Shown here: in pieces, positions 32,301-41,065 of the stretch
How positions within the stretch are numbered: the stretch's first letter is position 1
How the letters are laid out: each line of letters begins with the position of its first letter
NCBI GenBank assembly: GCA_050261675.1
Contig: JBLNDO010000030.1
Coordinates: 1 to 64,000, forward strand
DNA: 64,000 bases
Direction: 5' to 3'
Origin: DASUBN01 sp050261675
Lineage (GTDB): Bacteria; Pseudomonadota; Gammaproteobacteria; Natronospirales; REEB76
Notes under the pieces: model-generated
The model's input: the letters and a program-made list of their open reading frames with translations, nothing else
Told to the model about the DNA's origin: nothing
Database searches by the model: none
Translations under genes and position numbers: made by a program

Positions 32301-32700
32301 TCTCCGCATCTTCGAACCGTCCCTGGCTCGACTCGGCCCGGGCGATGAGCCGCTGACCCATGGCCGCTTCGGCGCTCCCGGCACCGTGGCGCTTCTGTTC
32401 GAGATTGAGCGCCAGGCGGAAATAGCTCTCCGCCTCGGGGTAGTTGCCCACGTCGAGCTCGGCCGCCGCCAGGTCGTTCAGGGCTTCGGTCATCTCCGCC
32501 GAATCCGCCGGAAGGGTCTTCTGGGCCGCGGCATATTCGTCTTTCGCCGCCGCGAGAGCGGGCACGAACTGGGCCTTATCCTCCAGGGCCTGGCGCTTGG
32601 CTTGCAGCGTCTTCCAGCCGGCCGGCGCGGGGGGCGCCGAGGCGCAGGCGGCGAGCGCGGCAAGAGCGAGCAGGACGGAAACCGGACGTGGGAGTTTCAT
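29332..32700 (-). CDS. TPR-CHAT lipoprotein (CHAT-1)
   Basis: 1122 aa. A signal peptide with lipobox LAALAAC is followed by a very long tetratricopeptide array (about 40-600), with Kinesin-light-chain-like units such as YRRALEIDRKVRGEDDIQVG and AEKALAMDQRTLGPVHPQVA. A helical linker and a C-terminal CHAT domain (about 800-1122) complete it. The caspase-like dyad is intact: His about 966 (IATHGFFLPD) and Cys about 1030 (VVLSACDTGLG). CHAT domains are caspase/separase-related proteases. ggagggg precedes the ATG. Last gene of the cyclase-DUF928-CHAT-CHAT operon, 26 bp after its paralogue. It is predicted to be anchored to a membrane facing the periplasm. Confidence 0.85.
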   Translation of the reverse strand: MKLPRPVSVLLALAALAACASAPPAPAGWKTLQAKRQALEDKAQFVPALAAAKDEYAAAQKTLPADSAEMTEALNDLAAAELDVGNYPEAESYFRLALNLEQKRHGAGSAEAAMGQRLIARAESSQGRFEDAEKDLTAVLAAQEKLLGPADPEVAATLGDLAMVEYNLNKMDAASQDYQRALAIQETAPGKDQEDLAETLTGQGLLLLVNGDNAGARKVLNRALAILDKPGRPQTPALAYAIDYLGNVDLNEGHPAEAEPLFLRALQIMREAQGPETPDVANMLNDVARSYDDQGLYNKALPYYQQSLDVYVKTQGEMSANVGQVEGSIAYMYEVFGDYNRAESLYRRALEIDRKVRGEDDIQVGYDLNNMAVLYREMGRVKDAIPFMQQTIAIFEKVYPPDHPNTATALSNLAVLYNNLSQWKEAQDLAEKALAMDQRTLGPVHPQVAHQMNILADIYDHEHRTAEAEKLYLDAMAMDMKTLGPDQTDTAQQSVNVGEFYAFHNRLAEARPLFERALPVVMKVNGEQSAMAITVQFKYSMLLFQMGDRKAAAPVLDASMEKLHHDLESQFVYMNERDRLQFLNSIADRFPEYYSFCLKYHEQDPALAGKMYNVLLWQKGFVGNTITALRAKIASSGDPDSLALLDKLSASKTKLATLLNNPGQDRDQWLAKVQQQQADTDDLERQLAKRSAAVAEGQRLQSVTWQQVRDALKPGEAAVEVVRFHYMEGWLDTHENYYVALVVTPETRDQPQFIVIGKAAGLESDPVADYAARLRKAGPAPLPGQTTFYEAYWAPLEPALKGATRVYLSPDGVFNQASLGIVPDPAGKLLMERYDLRIVPSTKDVLRHVTGATSEDAVLMGGPSFDLPAADYLAAVGKLGGGTNDTRLAARTQVSIPVARGAEAAHCPLPDTGILCPLPGTAEEVAGIDALLSRKQWQARLYQSDLALEEAIKSVHHPRLLHIATHGFFLPDQKNLVEDPMLRSGLYFAGADNTLAGNPSPEGADDGVLTAYEAEQLDLEGTELVVLSACDTGLGSSQNGEGVFGLNRALQEAGAQAVIMSMWSVPDQETRELMQFFYANWLGGMEKHEALRQAELKEREVVKARYSQDLPYYWGAFVMVGQ

Positions 32701-32726
32701 GGACCCCTCCACAAAGCATCAATTCA

Positions 32727-35700
32727 TCAACGCCCCACCATGACGAAGGCGCCCCAGTAATACGGCAGGTCCTGGCCGTAACGCGCCTTCACCACTTCCC
32801 GCTCCTTGAGTTCCGCCTGCCTCAAGGCCTCGTGCTTCTCCATGCCGCCCAGCCAGTTCGCGTAGAAGAGCTGCATCAGTTCCCGGGTCTCCTGGTCCGG
32901 CACGGACCACATGCTCATGACCACCGCCTGGGCACCCGCTTCCTGCAGGGCGCGGTTGAGCCCGAACACGCCCTCGCCGTTCCCGGCACTGGTGCCCAAG
33001 CCCGTGTCGCAGGCGGAGAGCACCACGAGTTCGGTGCCCTCGAGATCGAGCTGCGCCGCCTCGTAGGCGGTGAGCACGCCGCTGTCAGCTCCCGCCGGCG
33101 GCGGGTTGCCAGCGAGCGCGTTGTCGGCTCCAGCGAAGTATAGGCCGGAGCGCAGCATGGGGTCTTGCCTCACTCTCCGTTGGTCCGGCAGAAAGAACCC
33201 GTGGGTGGCGATGTGCAGGAGCCGCGGATGGTGCGCGGCTTGGATGGCTTCCTCCAGGCCCTGTTCACCTTGATATAAAGACGCCTGCCATTGTTTACGC
33301 GTCAGCAAGCCGTCGATGTCGCTCACTTCCTGCGCCGCACCCGGCAAGGGACAGAGGATACCGGTGTCGGGCAGGGGACATTTGCCGCCGGCGGATAGAT
33401 CCCGCGCCACCGGCAGCCCTGCGCCGCGGATGCCGGCGTAGCGTGTCTCCGCCGCGCCGGGAACGTTCAATTTGGCCACGGCGGCGAGATACCGATCCGG
33501 CTTGAGATCGAACGCCGGCCCGCCCAACAGCACCGCCGTATCCGAAGCGGTCGCCGGTGGGGCGCGCAGCACGTCGCGGGTGCTGGGCACGATGCGCAAA
33601 TCATAGCGCTCCATCAGGAGCCTGCCCTGCTCGTCGGGGACGATGCCCAACGAAGCCTGGTTCAAGATGCCATCAGGGGACAGATAAACCCGGGTGGTGC
33701 CCTTCAGCGCGGGCTCCAGCGGTTTCCAGAACGCCTGGTAGAAGCTGGTCTTGGAAGTCGCGGCCGTAGTGCCAAACTTGCTCAGGCGGGCGGCGTAATC
33801 CGCTACGGGTCCCGACTCCAGGTCTTCGGCCTTGCCCACCACGATGAACTCGGGGGCATCCCGGGTCTCGTGCGTCAGCACCAATGCGACGTAATAGTCA
33901 GTCTTGGTGTGACCAGTTCCGTTGAGATAGTTGAAATGGGCGAACTCCACCGCGGCCTCGCCGGGTTTGAGTCCCTTCTGCACATCGCGCCAACTGATCT
34001 TCTCCAGGGACTGCTCCCGTGTGAAGCTCTGGGAGCGCGCCAGCAGCTGCTGTTCGACCCCATCTGTCTCTGCCTGCAGCTGGCTCACCTGGGACTCCCA
34101 TTGGGCGTGGTCGTCTCCCGGGTTGTTGAGCAGTTGCGCGAGCTTGGCCTTGAGGTCGCCCAACCGTCCCAGCAGGGAGACCGCCTCGGCATCGCCGCTC
34201 GCGGCGATCTTGGCCCGGAGCGCCGCGATGCTGTTGCCCACCAGGCCCTTCTGCCACAACAGGATGTCGTACATCTTGGCGGCAAGCGCAGGGTCTTCCG
34301 CGTGATAATCGAGACAGAAACTGAAATACGTTGGAAACGCGTCCTTGCTGCGCGCGAGAAGCTGCAGGCGGTCGCTCTCCTTCATGTATCGGTACTGGGC
34401 CAGGAAGAACGCGTGCATGATGTCGAAATAGTCGTCGAACAGCGGGCTAGCGCCCTTGCGGTCACCGGCATGGAAGCGTTCGACCGCCCAGTCGAATTCA
34501 AGATCGGCGATGTTGGAATGGCGCGGTCCGTAGGTTTTCTTGAATATCGCCAGCGCGGCGGGGTAGCGCGCCTCCGCCTCGGAAAACTTGCTTTCCAAGT
34601 TGAGCAGGTTAGCAAGGTTCTGCGAATATTGGGCCGTCATCGCGTGTTCCGGTCCCAGGGTCTTCAGCGTGATGGCGTAAGCCTTCCTGTACAGCGCTTC
34701 CGCATCGGCGTACTTGTGTTCCCCTTCGTAGGCTTCCGCCAGGTTGTTGTACCAGGTGGCGAGCGCAGGATCGTCCGGACTCAAGGTCTTCTCGCCGATG
34801 GCGATCACCTGCGTGAAATAGGGCACAGACTCTGAGTACTTCTCTTCTTCGGTGTACAACTCGCCGATGTTATTCAGCACGGTGAGCACGTAGGTGTGGT
34901 CCGGTGGCAGGAGCTTCTGGAATATGGCCAAGGCCTGCTGCAACAGCGCTTCAGCCTGCTCATTCTGGCCGAGGAGCCGGTATAGCTGGGCGTAGTTGTT
35001 GTAATCGAAAGCCATGTTGATGCGATCGTGGGTCCAGCTGTGGCTGTCGATGTCTATGGCGCGCTTGAAGTTAGCCTCCGCTTGCTGGTACTCCCCGGTG
35101 TTGTCCTGCATCTGGGCAAGATTCCCCGTGATGCTTCCGAGATTGACGTTGTCCGCGCCCAGGGCACGGGTGTAGGTGGCGATGGAGCGGTTGTAATAAT
35201 CCTCGGCCTGCGGGTAATGGCCTTCGTCGTCGTAGGTGCGGGCGATGTCGTTCTGCGCGTTCGCCACGTTCTGATGGTCAGGGCCGAAGAGCTGGGTATA
35301 CATGTCCAGGCAGCGCCGGAACTTGGGCTCCGCGTCCGGGAAGTGACTGCGGTCCAGGTCCACGTTACCCGAGAGGTCGAGGGCCTCCGCCAGCTCCGGC
35401 CGGTCCCCGGCGCCGGATACGTCCATGATCGCGAGGGAGCGCTGCGCCGTCTTCTCCGCGCCGTCATCATCGCCGCTCATGATGGAGAGATACGCGGATT
35501 GGTTCAGCGTGAAGGCCAGGTCCCGCTTCCCGGGCCCGGGGTGCTGCTCGCGTATGGCGAGCGCCCGGTCGAGGATTTGCCGGGCGGTATCGTTGTCGTT
35601 GTAGTCCGCCAAGGCACGCCCGTAATCCGTGAGCGTGAGACCCAGGGCCGGATCGTCCTTGGGCAAAAGTCTTTCCTGGATCGCGAGCGCCGCCTTGTAT

Positions 35701-36098
35701 CCCTCGAGCGCGGCAGGCAGGTCTCCCGTCAGGTGGATGTTCCGCGCCAGCCCCTCCTGCACCTCGGCGGCTTGCGGGCTTTCCGCACCGAACTTCGCCT
35801 TGCGGATGTCCAGGGCCCGCCGGTAGTGCGCGGCGGCGTCCGTGTATGCGCCGGTCTCGCGTTCCACATAGGCGAGATCCATGAGCGCCGTTGAGAGCTC
35901 AGGAGAATCCGCGGGCAGGGTTTTTTCGGCGGCGGCCAATTCCTGCTGTGCGGATTTCAGCGCATCGCGGAAGCGGGCGGCCTCCACGCTCTTTGCCGTC
36001 TCGGCCTGGTAGGCATGCCAGTCGTCCGCGGGTTTGGGTGCGTTCGCAGCACAAGCGGCGACGATAACCACGCCGGCGACGGCGGAAAGGCGCTTCAT
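32727..36098 (-). CDS. TPR-CHAT lipoprotein (CHAT-2)
   Basis: 1123 aa, the same architecture as CHAT-1: signal peptide with lipobox IVAAC, TPR array to about residue 600, linker, CHAT domain with His about 966 (IATHGFFLPD) and Cys about 1030 (VVLSACDTGLG). The TPR part has diverged well from CHAT-1, whereas the last 85 residues are almost identical, down to the DNA. Domain order and both catalytic positions are conserved, so both copies are probably active. It follows the DUF928-like gene by 17 bp. Confidence 0.85.
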   Translation of the reverse strand: MKRLSAVAGVVIVAACAANAPKPADDWHAYQAETAKSVEAARFRDALKSAQQELAAAEKTLPADSPELSTALMDLAYVERETGAYTDAAAHYRRALDIRKAKFGAESPQAAEVQEGLARNIHLTGDLPAALEGYKAALAIQERLLPKDDPALGLTLTDYGRALADYNDNDTARQILDRALAIREQHPGPGKRDLAFTLNQSAYLSIMSGDDDGAEKTAQRSLAIMDVSGAGDRPELAEALDLSGNVDLDRSHFPDAEPKFRRCLDMYTQLFGPDHQNVANAQNDIARTYDDEGHYPQAEDYYNRSIATYTRALGADNVNLGSITGNLAQMQDNTGEYQQAEANFKRAIDIDSHSWTHDRINMAFDYNNYAQLYRLLGQNEQAEALLQQALAIFQKLLPPDHTYVLTVLNNIGELYTEEEKYSESVPYFTQVIAIGEKTLSPDDPALATWYNNLAEAYEGEHKYADAEALYRKAYAITLKTLGPEHAMTAQYSQNLANLLNLESKFSEAEARYPAALAIFKKTYGPRHSNIADLEFDWAVERFHAGDRKGASPLFDDYFDIMHAFFLAQYRYMKESDRLQLLARSKDAFPTYFSFCLDYHAEDPALAAKMYDILLWQKGLVGNSIAALRAKIAASGDAEAVSLLGRLGDLKAKLAQLLNNPGDDHAQWESQVSQLQAETDGVEQQLLARSQSFTREQSLEKISWRDVQKGLKPGEAAVEFAHFNYLNGTGHTKTDYYVALVLTHETRDAPEFIVVGKAEDLESGPVADYAARLSKFGTTAATSKTSFYQAFWKPLEPALKGTTRVYLSPDGILNQASLGIVPDEQGRLLMERYDLRIVPSTRDVLRAPPATASDTAVLLGGPAFDLKPDRYLAAVAKLNVPGAAETRYAGIRGAGLPVARDLSAGGKCPLPDTGILCPLPGAAQEVSDIDGLLTRKQWQASLYQGEQGLEEAIQAAHHPRLLHIATHGFFLPDQRRVRQDPMLRSGLYFAGADNALAGNPPPAGADSGVLTAYEAAQLDLEGTELVVLSACDTGLGTSAGNGEGVFGLNRALQEAGAQAVVMSMWSVPDQETRELMQLFYANWLGGMEKHEALRQAELKEREVVKARYGQDLPYYWGAFVMVGR

Positions 36099-36115
36099 AA
36101 CAAGCTACGCTGCGC

Positions 36116-36901
36116 TCAGGGCGAGGGGCTGGCGCGCAGGTGCTCCGCCTGGGCGAAGTCGGCGTCCGCGTCGCCTTGCGTCACGGGAAGCTGCGCGAAC
36201 AGCGTGCCGCGGCCCTCGTAAAGCTCGGCACGCGCGGGGTACTTCTGCATCAGGCGGGTGTAGGCGCTCACGGCATCGTACCAGAGGCGCGCGTCGGTGT
36301 AGATGCGCGCCTTGGCGAGGTCGGCAGCGTAGGCGTCCGTATCCTTTACGGCGGCGAGCTTGTCCGCCACGGCCTTGCGCGGATCGCCCGCCACCACTTC
36401 GAAGCCCACCGGCGCAGACTGCTGGTTGCCGGACATGCTGGGTGGCGTCTCCACCGTCCAGAAATAGGTCTTGCCGGGCTCGAGCTTGGGCGCAGTCTCA
36501 GGATAATGGAAACGGTAACCCTTCACCTCGGTGTGAAACAGGGATTTCTGGTTGTCGTCCCACAGGGTGAAGACGTAGCTCCCGCCGCCGCCAGCGTCGC
36601 TCCAATAGAATTCCGGCAGGTTGTCGTAGAGCTTGCCCAGGTGCGGCGCGAGGGCGACCGGCGCCGCGCCCTCGCCGCGGGACGCACCGGCGGCCATGGC
36701 CTGCTTCTTGAGGGCATCCTTGTCCACAAGGTCGAAACCCGAGAGCACCGTCACCACGCGCGGCCGCTTGGCGGCGGCGGGTTTGACGGAGGTGCCGGCC
36801 GAGGCCGCCTTCGCCGCCGTGGAGGCGGCGGGCGCCGCGCGCAAGCCGGAGGCGGCACAAAGACCCAGAATCGCGGACAGGATCACGAGACGACGCAACA
36901 T
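36116..36901 (-). CDS. DUF928-like secreted protein
   Basis: 261 aa. A signal peptide (about 1-22, ending GLRAA) and an Ala-rich spacer precede a beta-sandwich-like region (about 85-165): FYWSDAGGGGSYVFTLWDDN, VKGYRFHYPE, LEPGKTYFWTVETP. The pattern of a W near the start, a F.L.D strand, L.PG..Y.W and a closing helical repeat region is that of DUF928 proteins, which are found beside CHAT and CHASE2 proteins, notably in cyanobacteria. The C-terminal 90 residues are helical and TPR-like (LWYDAVSAYTRLMQKYPARA). The ATG at 36901 has ggaggg upstream. Probably a periplasmic partner of the CHAT lipoproteins. Confidence 0.65.
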   Translation of the reverse strand: MLRRLVILSAILGLCAASGLRAAPAASTAAKAASAGTSVKPAAAKRPRVVTVLSGFDLVDKDALKKQAMAAGASRGEGAAPVALAPHLGKLYDNLPEFYWSDAGGGGSYVFTLWDDNQKSLFHTEVKGYRFHYPETAPKLEPGKTYFWTVETPPSMSGNQQSAPVGFEVVAGDPRKAVADKLAAVKDTDAYAADLAKARIYTDARLWYDAVSAYTRLMQKYPARAELYEGRGTLFAQLPVTQGDADADFAQAEHLRASPSP

Positions 36902-36924
36902 CGACTTACCCTCCCCTTCAGAAA

Positions 36925-38805
36925 TCATTCGTGGGAATCGCTCCCCACCACAGTATAGACCCGGATCTTGCCCTCGAAACCACGCACGGCCGCCTCACCG
37001 AGGTCACGCGTCCGGAAGCGCCCACGCACCAGGGCTTCGGTGTCCGCGGTGAGTATGACGGGCACGTGAAATTCCTTGGTGAGGCTCTCCAGGCGCGAGG
37101 CCAGGTTCACGGCGGCGCCGATCACGGAGTATTCGAGGCGCGTGCGTGAGCCCACGTTACCGGCAGTCACCCGGCCGCTGTGGATGCCGATGCCGATCTT
37201 AATTTCCGGGAAGCGCGCATCGCCCCGGTGCTTGCGGTTCCACTCTTCCACCCGCTCCAGCATGCGCAACGCAGTATCCAGCGCATGGGTGGCATCTTCG
37301 GCCTGGCTCGCGCTCAGCGGCACGCCGAACAGCACCATGATGCCGTCGCCGATAAACTTGTTGAGAAAGCCGTGCTGCTCCTCGATGACGGCGCTCATCT
37401 CCGTGAGGTAGTCGTTGAGCCAGAACAGCACCTCGCCCGGCGGCTTGCCGGCCGTGATGGCGGTGAAATTGCGGATATCGGTGAACATCACCGTCGCCTC
37501 GCGCTCCTCGCCGGCGAGCGTGATCTCCCCGCGACGCTTCCAGATCTCGGCCGCGGCCTCCGGCGAGACGTAGCGGGAGAACAGGCCCATGAGTTCGCCG
37601 CGCTCCCGCTCGGCACGGCCCTTGAGCCAGCGTTCCTCCGCGAAGCGGAAGCCGAAGCCCGCAGGCAGGCTCAAGACGAACGCGAGCTCCGCCAGCACGA
37701 AGGGCTGCCAGATGCGGCCGAAGGCATACAGGCCCCAGGCGATGGCGAAGGCCGTGAGCATGAGCAGCAACACGCCCGGCAGGCTCCAACGCGGCGGCGC
37801 CAGCACGATGAGCAACAAGGCCAGGGCGAGATAGATTCCCGCGATCACCAACGCCTCGGCCAGCGGCATCACCTGGATGGCGGAGCCGTCCAGCAGGGTC
37901 TGGATGGCCGCCGCCTGCACCAGTGTTCCGGGCATCTGATGCCGCTCTCCTTCTGCATCGCGGAAGCGGAACTGGGGCGTGAAATGCAGGTCGTTGCCGG
38001 CGGTGCTGCTCTGGCCGAGGAGCACGATCTTGTCTGCGAACGACGCGCCCGGCACGCGGCCGGCGAGCACCTCGCCGGCGGGTATGACCTCTGGCCGGGA
38101 GGCGGGCCAGTTGATGAGCGCGGTGCGCAGGGGGCCGCCGTCGAAGACGGTGCGTGCCTTGCCGATGCATACCGCGTCTGCGCCGCAGGGCGTGGGCGGC
38201 GCCCGCAGGCGGTTCGCCGCCACCGCCACCGGGAATGGCAGCGCGGGGTAGCCCTTGGGCGGCAAGAGGAACAGGCGGCGCACGAAGCCGTCGTCGTCCA
38301 CCGGCATGTTGATGAAGCCGGCGGCGAAGGCACTGCCTTCCTTGCAGTTGGATGGATTCGCCGGATCCAGGACGCAATAGTCCGGTAGAGGCTCGTTCAC
38401 CGGCATGTTGTCGGTGCCGAGCTGGGTCGTGACGATGACGTTGCCGGCCGCCGCCATGGCGGCGGCGAGGCGCTTGTCCTCTTCCGGCGCGCGCCGCTCG
38501 GAGAGCAGGAGGTCGAAGCCGATCAGGTCCGGGCGGCCGGCCGCCACCTTCTCCACTACCTCCGCCACCACGCCGCGGGGGACGGGAAAGGCACGCAGCT
38601 GTTGGAGCAGCGCGTTGTCGAAGTCCACCACCACGATGTCCGCGCGCGGGGCGGCGCGGGACCCGGTGTGTACCAACAGGTCATAGCCGGAGGCTTCCAG
38701 GTCCCGGACGGCGGCGCTGCCGGAAAGCAGCGCGAGCAGGCCCGAGAGCAGCGGCACGGCCGCCGCCACGAACAGATACTTGAGGGAGCCCTGCTTGAGC
38801 TTCAC
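36925..38805 (-). CDS. CHASE2-domain class III adenylate cyclase
   Basis: 626 aa from a GTG start. A single N-terminal span (about 10-30) leads into an extracytoplasmic CHASE2 sensor (about 35-320, DLEASGYDLLVH; LIGFDLLLSERR; AGFINMPVDDDGFVRRLFLL). Three further spans (about 325-395) follow, then a cyclase domain (about 425-610). The two metal aspartates are present (VMFTDIRNF and KFIGDGIMVLFG), as are the transition-state Asn and Arg (VNLASRLE). The adenine-selecting Lys is in NKFIGD; the partner position, usually Asp or Thr, is Ser (YSVIGAAVN). It should make cAMP in response to a periplasmic signal. First gene of the CHAT operon. Confidence 0.85.
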   Translation of the reverse strand: MKLKQGSLKYLFVAAAVPLLSGLLALLSGSAAVRDLEASGYDLLVHTGSRAAPRADIVVVDFDNALLQQLRAFPVPRGVVAEVVEKVAAGRPDLIGFDLLLSERRAPEEDKRLAAAMAAAGNVIVTTQLGTDNMPVNEPLPDYCVLDPANPSNCKEGSAFAAGFINMPVDDDGFVRRLFLLPPKGYPALPFPVAVAANRLRAPPTPCGADAVCIGKARTVFDGGPLRTALINWPASRPEVIPAGEVLAGRVPGASFADKIVLLGQSSTAGNDLHFTPQFRFRDAEGERHQMPGTLVQAAAIQTLLDGSAIQVMPLAEALVIAGIYLALALLLIVLAPPRWSLPGVLLLMLTAFAIAWGLYAFGRIWQPFVLAELAFVLSLPAGFGFRFAEERWLKGRAERERGELMGLFSRYVSPEAAAEIWKRRGEITLAGEEREATVMFTDIRNFTAITAGKPPGEVLFWLNDYLTEMSAVIEEQHGFLNKFIGDGIMVLFGVPLSASQAEDATHALDTALRMLERVEEWNRKHRGDARFPEIKIGIGIHSGRVTAGNVGSRTRLEYSVIGAAVNLASRLESLTKEFHVPVILTADTEALVRGRFRTRDLGEAAVRGFEGKIRVYTVVGSDSHE

Positions 38806-38884
38806 GCCGGTACCCCATGCCGGGACGCGGCCCCATTATGCCGGGGACCGGACGCCTATATATAGGTATCTATATATGTATGCG

Positions 38885-39922
38885 TTACTGGCGGTGCATC
38901 ACCAATACCGCGAAGGTGCCGGGGAGCACGTCGCGCTTGGGCCGGGCCGCCTGGCCCGTGGCGCCCGCCGGGGCGGGGGTCACGTGCACCTCGGCGGTGA
39001 GCAGATAGACGTCGTGGTTGTCCGGGTTGAGCGTCATGGTGCGGGCGAACTTCTGGGTGGCGGCGTTCTCCACCACCGAATACTTGTCCGGCGCGTCCTC
39101 GTGGATCACGGTGAGGGTGCCGTCGCCGCCGTTGGAGCTGAACGCGTACCCGGTGCCGGGATCGAAGCCAGCGCCGTCCACGCCCTCCCCGATGGGCAGC
39201 GTGGCGACCACTTTGCCCGTCTCCGCGTCGCTCACCGCCATGAGCTTGTTGTGGCAGCCCGAGAAGACGCGGTGGTGGTTGGCGTCGAGCCCGATGCCGG
39301 AGGGTCCGTCACAGGGGGCGATGGACCAGGTCTTGATGACCTTGGCGCTGCGGGCGTCGATGAGGCTGACCTCGCTCTTGTCCTCGATGTTGACGTACAC
39401 GCGGCCTTCTCCGTCCGCCACCGCGAACTCGGGGTTGCCGTCGAAGGGGATGGTGGCCGTCACCTTGTCGTTCGTCGCGTCGATGACCGTCGCGTCGTTG
39501 CTGTGGCCGTCGAAAGCGAACACGCGCTTGGTGGCGGGTTCGTAGACGATGGCGTCCGGATTCTGGCCCGAAACGTTGATCCTGGTGAGGGACTTCAGGG
39601 TCTTGAGGTCGAACACCGTGACGGTGTTGTCCTTGCCGTTGCTGGTATAGCCCTTGCCGAGCTCGGGGGCCAGGGCGATGTCGTGCACGCCGGCGGTGTC
39701 GGGGATCTCGCCCAGGAGTGCGCCCTTCTCCACGTCCATCACCATCACCCGGGTGGCGCGGGAGATGAACAGGCGCTTGCCGGCGGGATCATAGGTGAGC
39801 GCATCCCAGCCGCCGTCGCCGCCCAGCACGAACTTGTGGGCGAGCTGGTAGTGGGGGGCGGGATCGGCGGATACGATGGAAGAAGAGCAGAGAAAAAGAC
39901 AGGCGACCAGAGCGATGCGCAT
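38885..39922 (-). CDS. Secreted YVTN-type beta-propeller protein
   Basis: 345 aa. A signal peptide (about 1-19, ending VSA) is followed by repeated blades with the YVTN/NHL flavour: YDPAGKRLFISRATRVMVMD, KGYTSNGKDNTVTVFDLK, ATKRVFAFDGHSNDATVID and GRVYVNIEDKSEVSLIDARS. Such proteins bind ligands in the periplasm and are often associated with PQQ or cytochrome systems. Here it stands alone upstream of the cyclase gene on the same strand. The 80 bp between them hold an AT-rich tract with a perfect palindrome (CCTATATATAGG, 38855-38866), perhaps part of the cyclase promoter. Confidence 0.75.
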   Translation of the reverse strand: MRIALVACLFLCSSSIVSADPAPHYQLAHKFVLGGDGGWDALTYDPAGKRLFISRATRVMVMDVEKGALLGEIPDTAGVHDIALAPELGKGYTSNGKDNTVTVFDLKTLKSLTRINVSGQNPDAIVYEPATKRVFAFDGHSNDATVIDATNDKVTATIPFDGNPEFAVADGEGRVYVNIEDKSEVSLIDARSAKVIKTWSIAPCDGPSGIGLDANHHRVFSGCHNKLMAVSDAETGKVVATLPIGEGVDGAGFDPGTGYAFSSNGGDGTLTVIHEDAPDKYSVVENAATQKFARTMTLNPDNHDVYLLTAEVHVTPAPAGATGQAARPKRDVLPGTFAVLVMHRQ

Positions 39923-39993
39923 GGGAGCCTCTTAATGCAGAGGTGAATTCAAAGCCTAGGACTATACTGCACCGTGGACATCGCAAGTACGAC

Positions 39994-40908
39994 ATGAACC
40001 AAGCTACTTCCACCTCCGTCTTCGAGACCCTGCCCGACCACAGCGCCAATATCGGCGGTGGCATGGACGTGCGGCGCGCCCTGCCCCATCGGCTGAAAAG
40101 GCGTGTGGGAGCCTGGTGTTTCCTGGACCATTACGGCCCCGTGACCCTCGGGTCAGACGATGTCGGCATGCGCATCGGCCCCCACCCGCACATGGGCCTG
40201 CAGACCGTGAGCTGGCTGTTCGAGGGCGAGGTGCTGCACCGGGACAGCCTGGGCTCCGTGCAATCCATCCGCCCCGGCCAGCTCAACCTCATGACCGCGG
40301 GCCGGGGAATCTCCCATTCCGAGGAAACGCCCGCGGCTCATCCGCCCGGCATCCACGGTCTGCAGTTCTGGATCGCGTTGCCGGAAATCCGCCGCCACGG
40401 CGAGGCGGCCTTCGACCATCACCCCAGGCTGCCCGCGGTCTCGCGGGAGGGCTACGAGGCCACGCTCATCGTGGGCGAAGGCCTCAAGGAGCGCTCCCCG
40501 GCGAGGGTCTACACGCCGCTCGTGGGCCTCGATCTCCGGTTCACCGACACGGGCGAGCGAAAAATCCCGCTCGATCCGCGATTCGAGCACGCCCTAATCA
40601 TCATCGAAGGTGAACTCGCCCACGGCGAAAATACCCTGGTCCCCGGGAACCTCTATTACTTCGGCCGCGGCCGCGAGGCAGTCGCACTCGGCAACCACGC
40701 CCCCGCCCGGGCATTCCTGCTGGGAGGCGAACCCCTGGAGGAGGATGTGCTCCTGTGGTGGAACTTCGTGGGGAGAAGCAACGAGGAGATGCGGGAAGCC
40801 CGCGCCGAATGGAAAACACGGGCTGCGCGTTTCGGCGAGGTGAAAGGCTACGACGGGGCGAGGCTTACGGCCCCGGAATTCAGCGGCCGTCTCAAGACGT
40901 CTCCCTAA
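39994..40908 (+). CDS. Pirin family protein
   Basis: 304 aa. A bicupin fold: the N-terminal cupin has the metal ligands in RIGPHPHMGLQTVSWLFEGE (the H.H pair) and GRGISHSEETP, as in pirins, followed by the family motif GLQFWIALP. The C-terminal cupin lacks metal residues. Pirins are cytosolic metal-binding proteins that may act as quercetin dioxygenases or regulators. The ATG at 39994 is preferred over a 17-codon extension. It diverges from the propeller gene. The 157 bp after it (40909-41065) contain a 7-bp GC-rich hairpin (40966-40985) and the Lrp promoter. Confidence 0.8.
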   Translation: MNQATSTSVFETLPDHSANIGGGMDVRRALPHRLKRRVGAWCFLDHYGPVTLGSDDVGMRIGPHPHMGLQTVSWLFEGEVLHRDSLGSVQSIRPGQLNLMTAGRGISHSEETPAAHPPGIHGLQFWIALPEIRRHGEAAFDHHPRLPAVSREGYEATLIVGEGLKERSPARVYTPLVGLDLRFTDTGERKIPLDPRFEHALIIIEGELAHGENTLVPGNLYYFGRGREAVALGNHAPARAFLLGGEPLEEDVLLWWNFVGRSNEEMREARAEWKTRAARFGEVKGYDGARLTAPEFSGRLKTSP

Positions 40909-41065
40909 GCCCTTGGCCCGGCTCCAGTCCGGGCACCCGGGCCCGGGGCACTGGTATAGCCTAAAACCGGGTTTATGCCCGGTTCTGGATATTCGTCTTC
41001 CAAGGGCATATATTTTCGTGGCTTGGGATTTATATCGAATAAATGACTGATTTTGGGGGTTTCCG

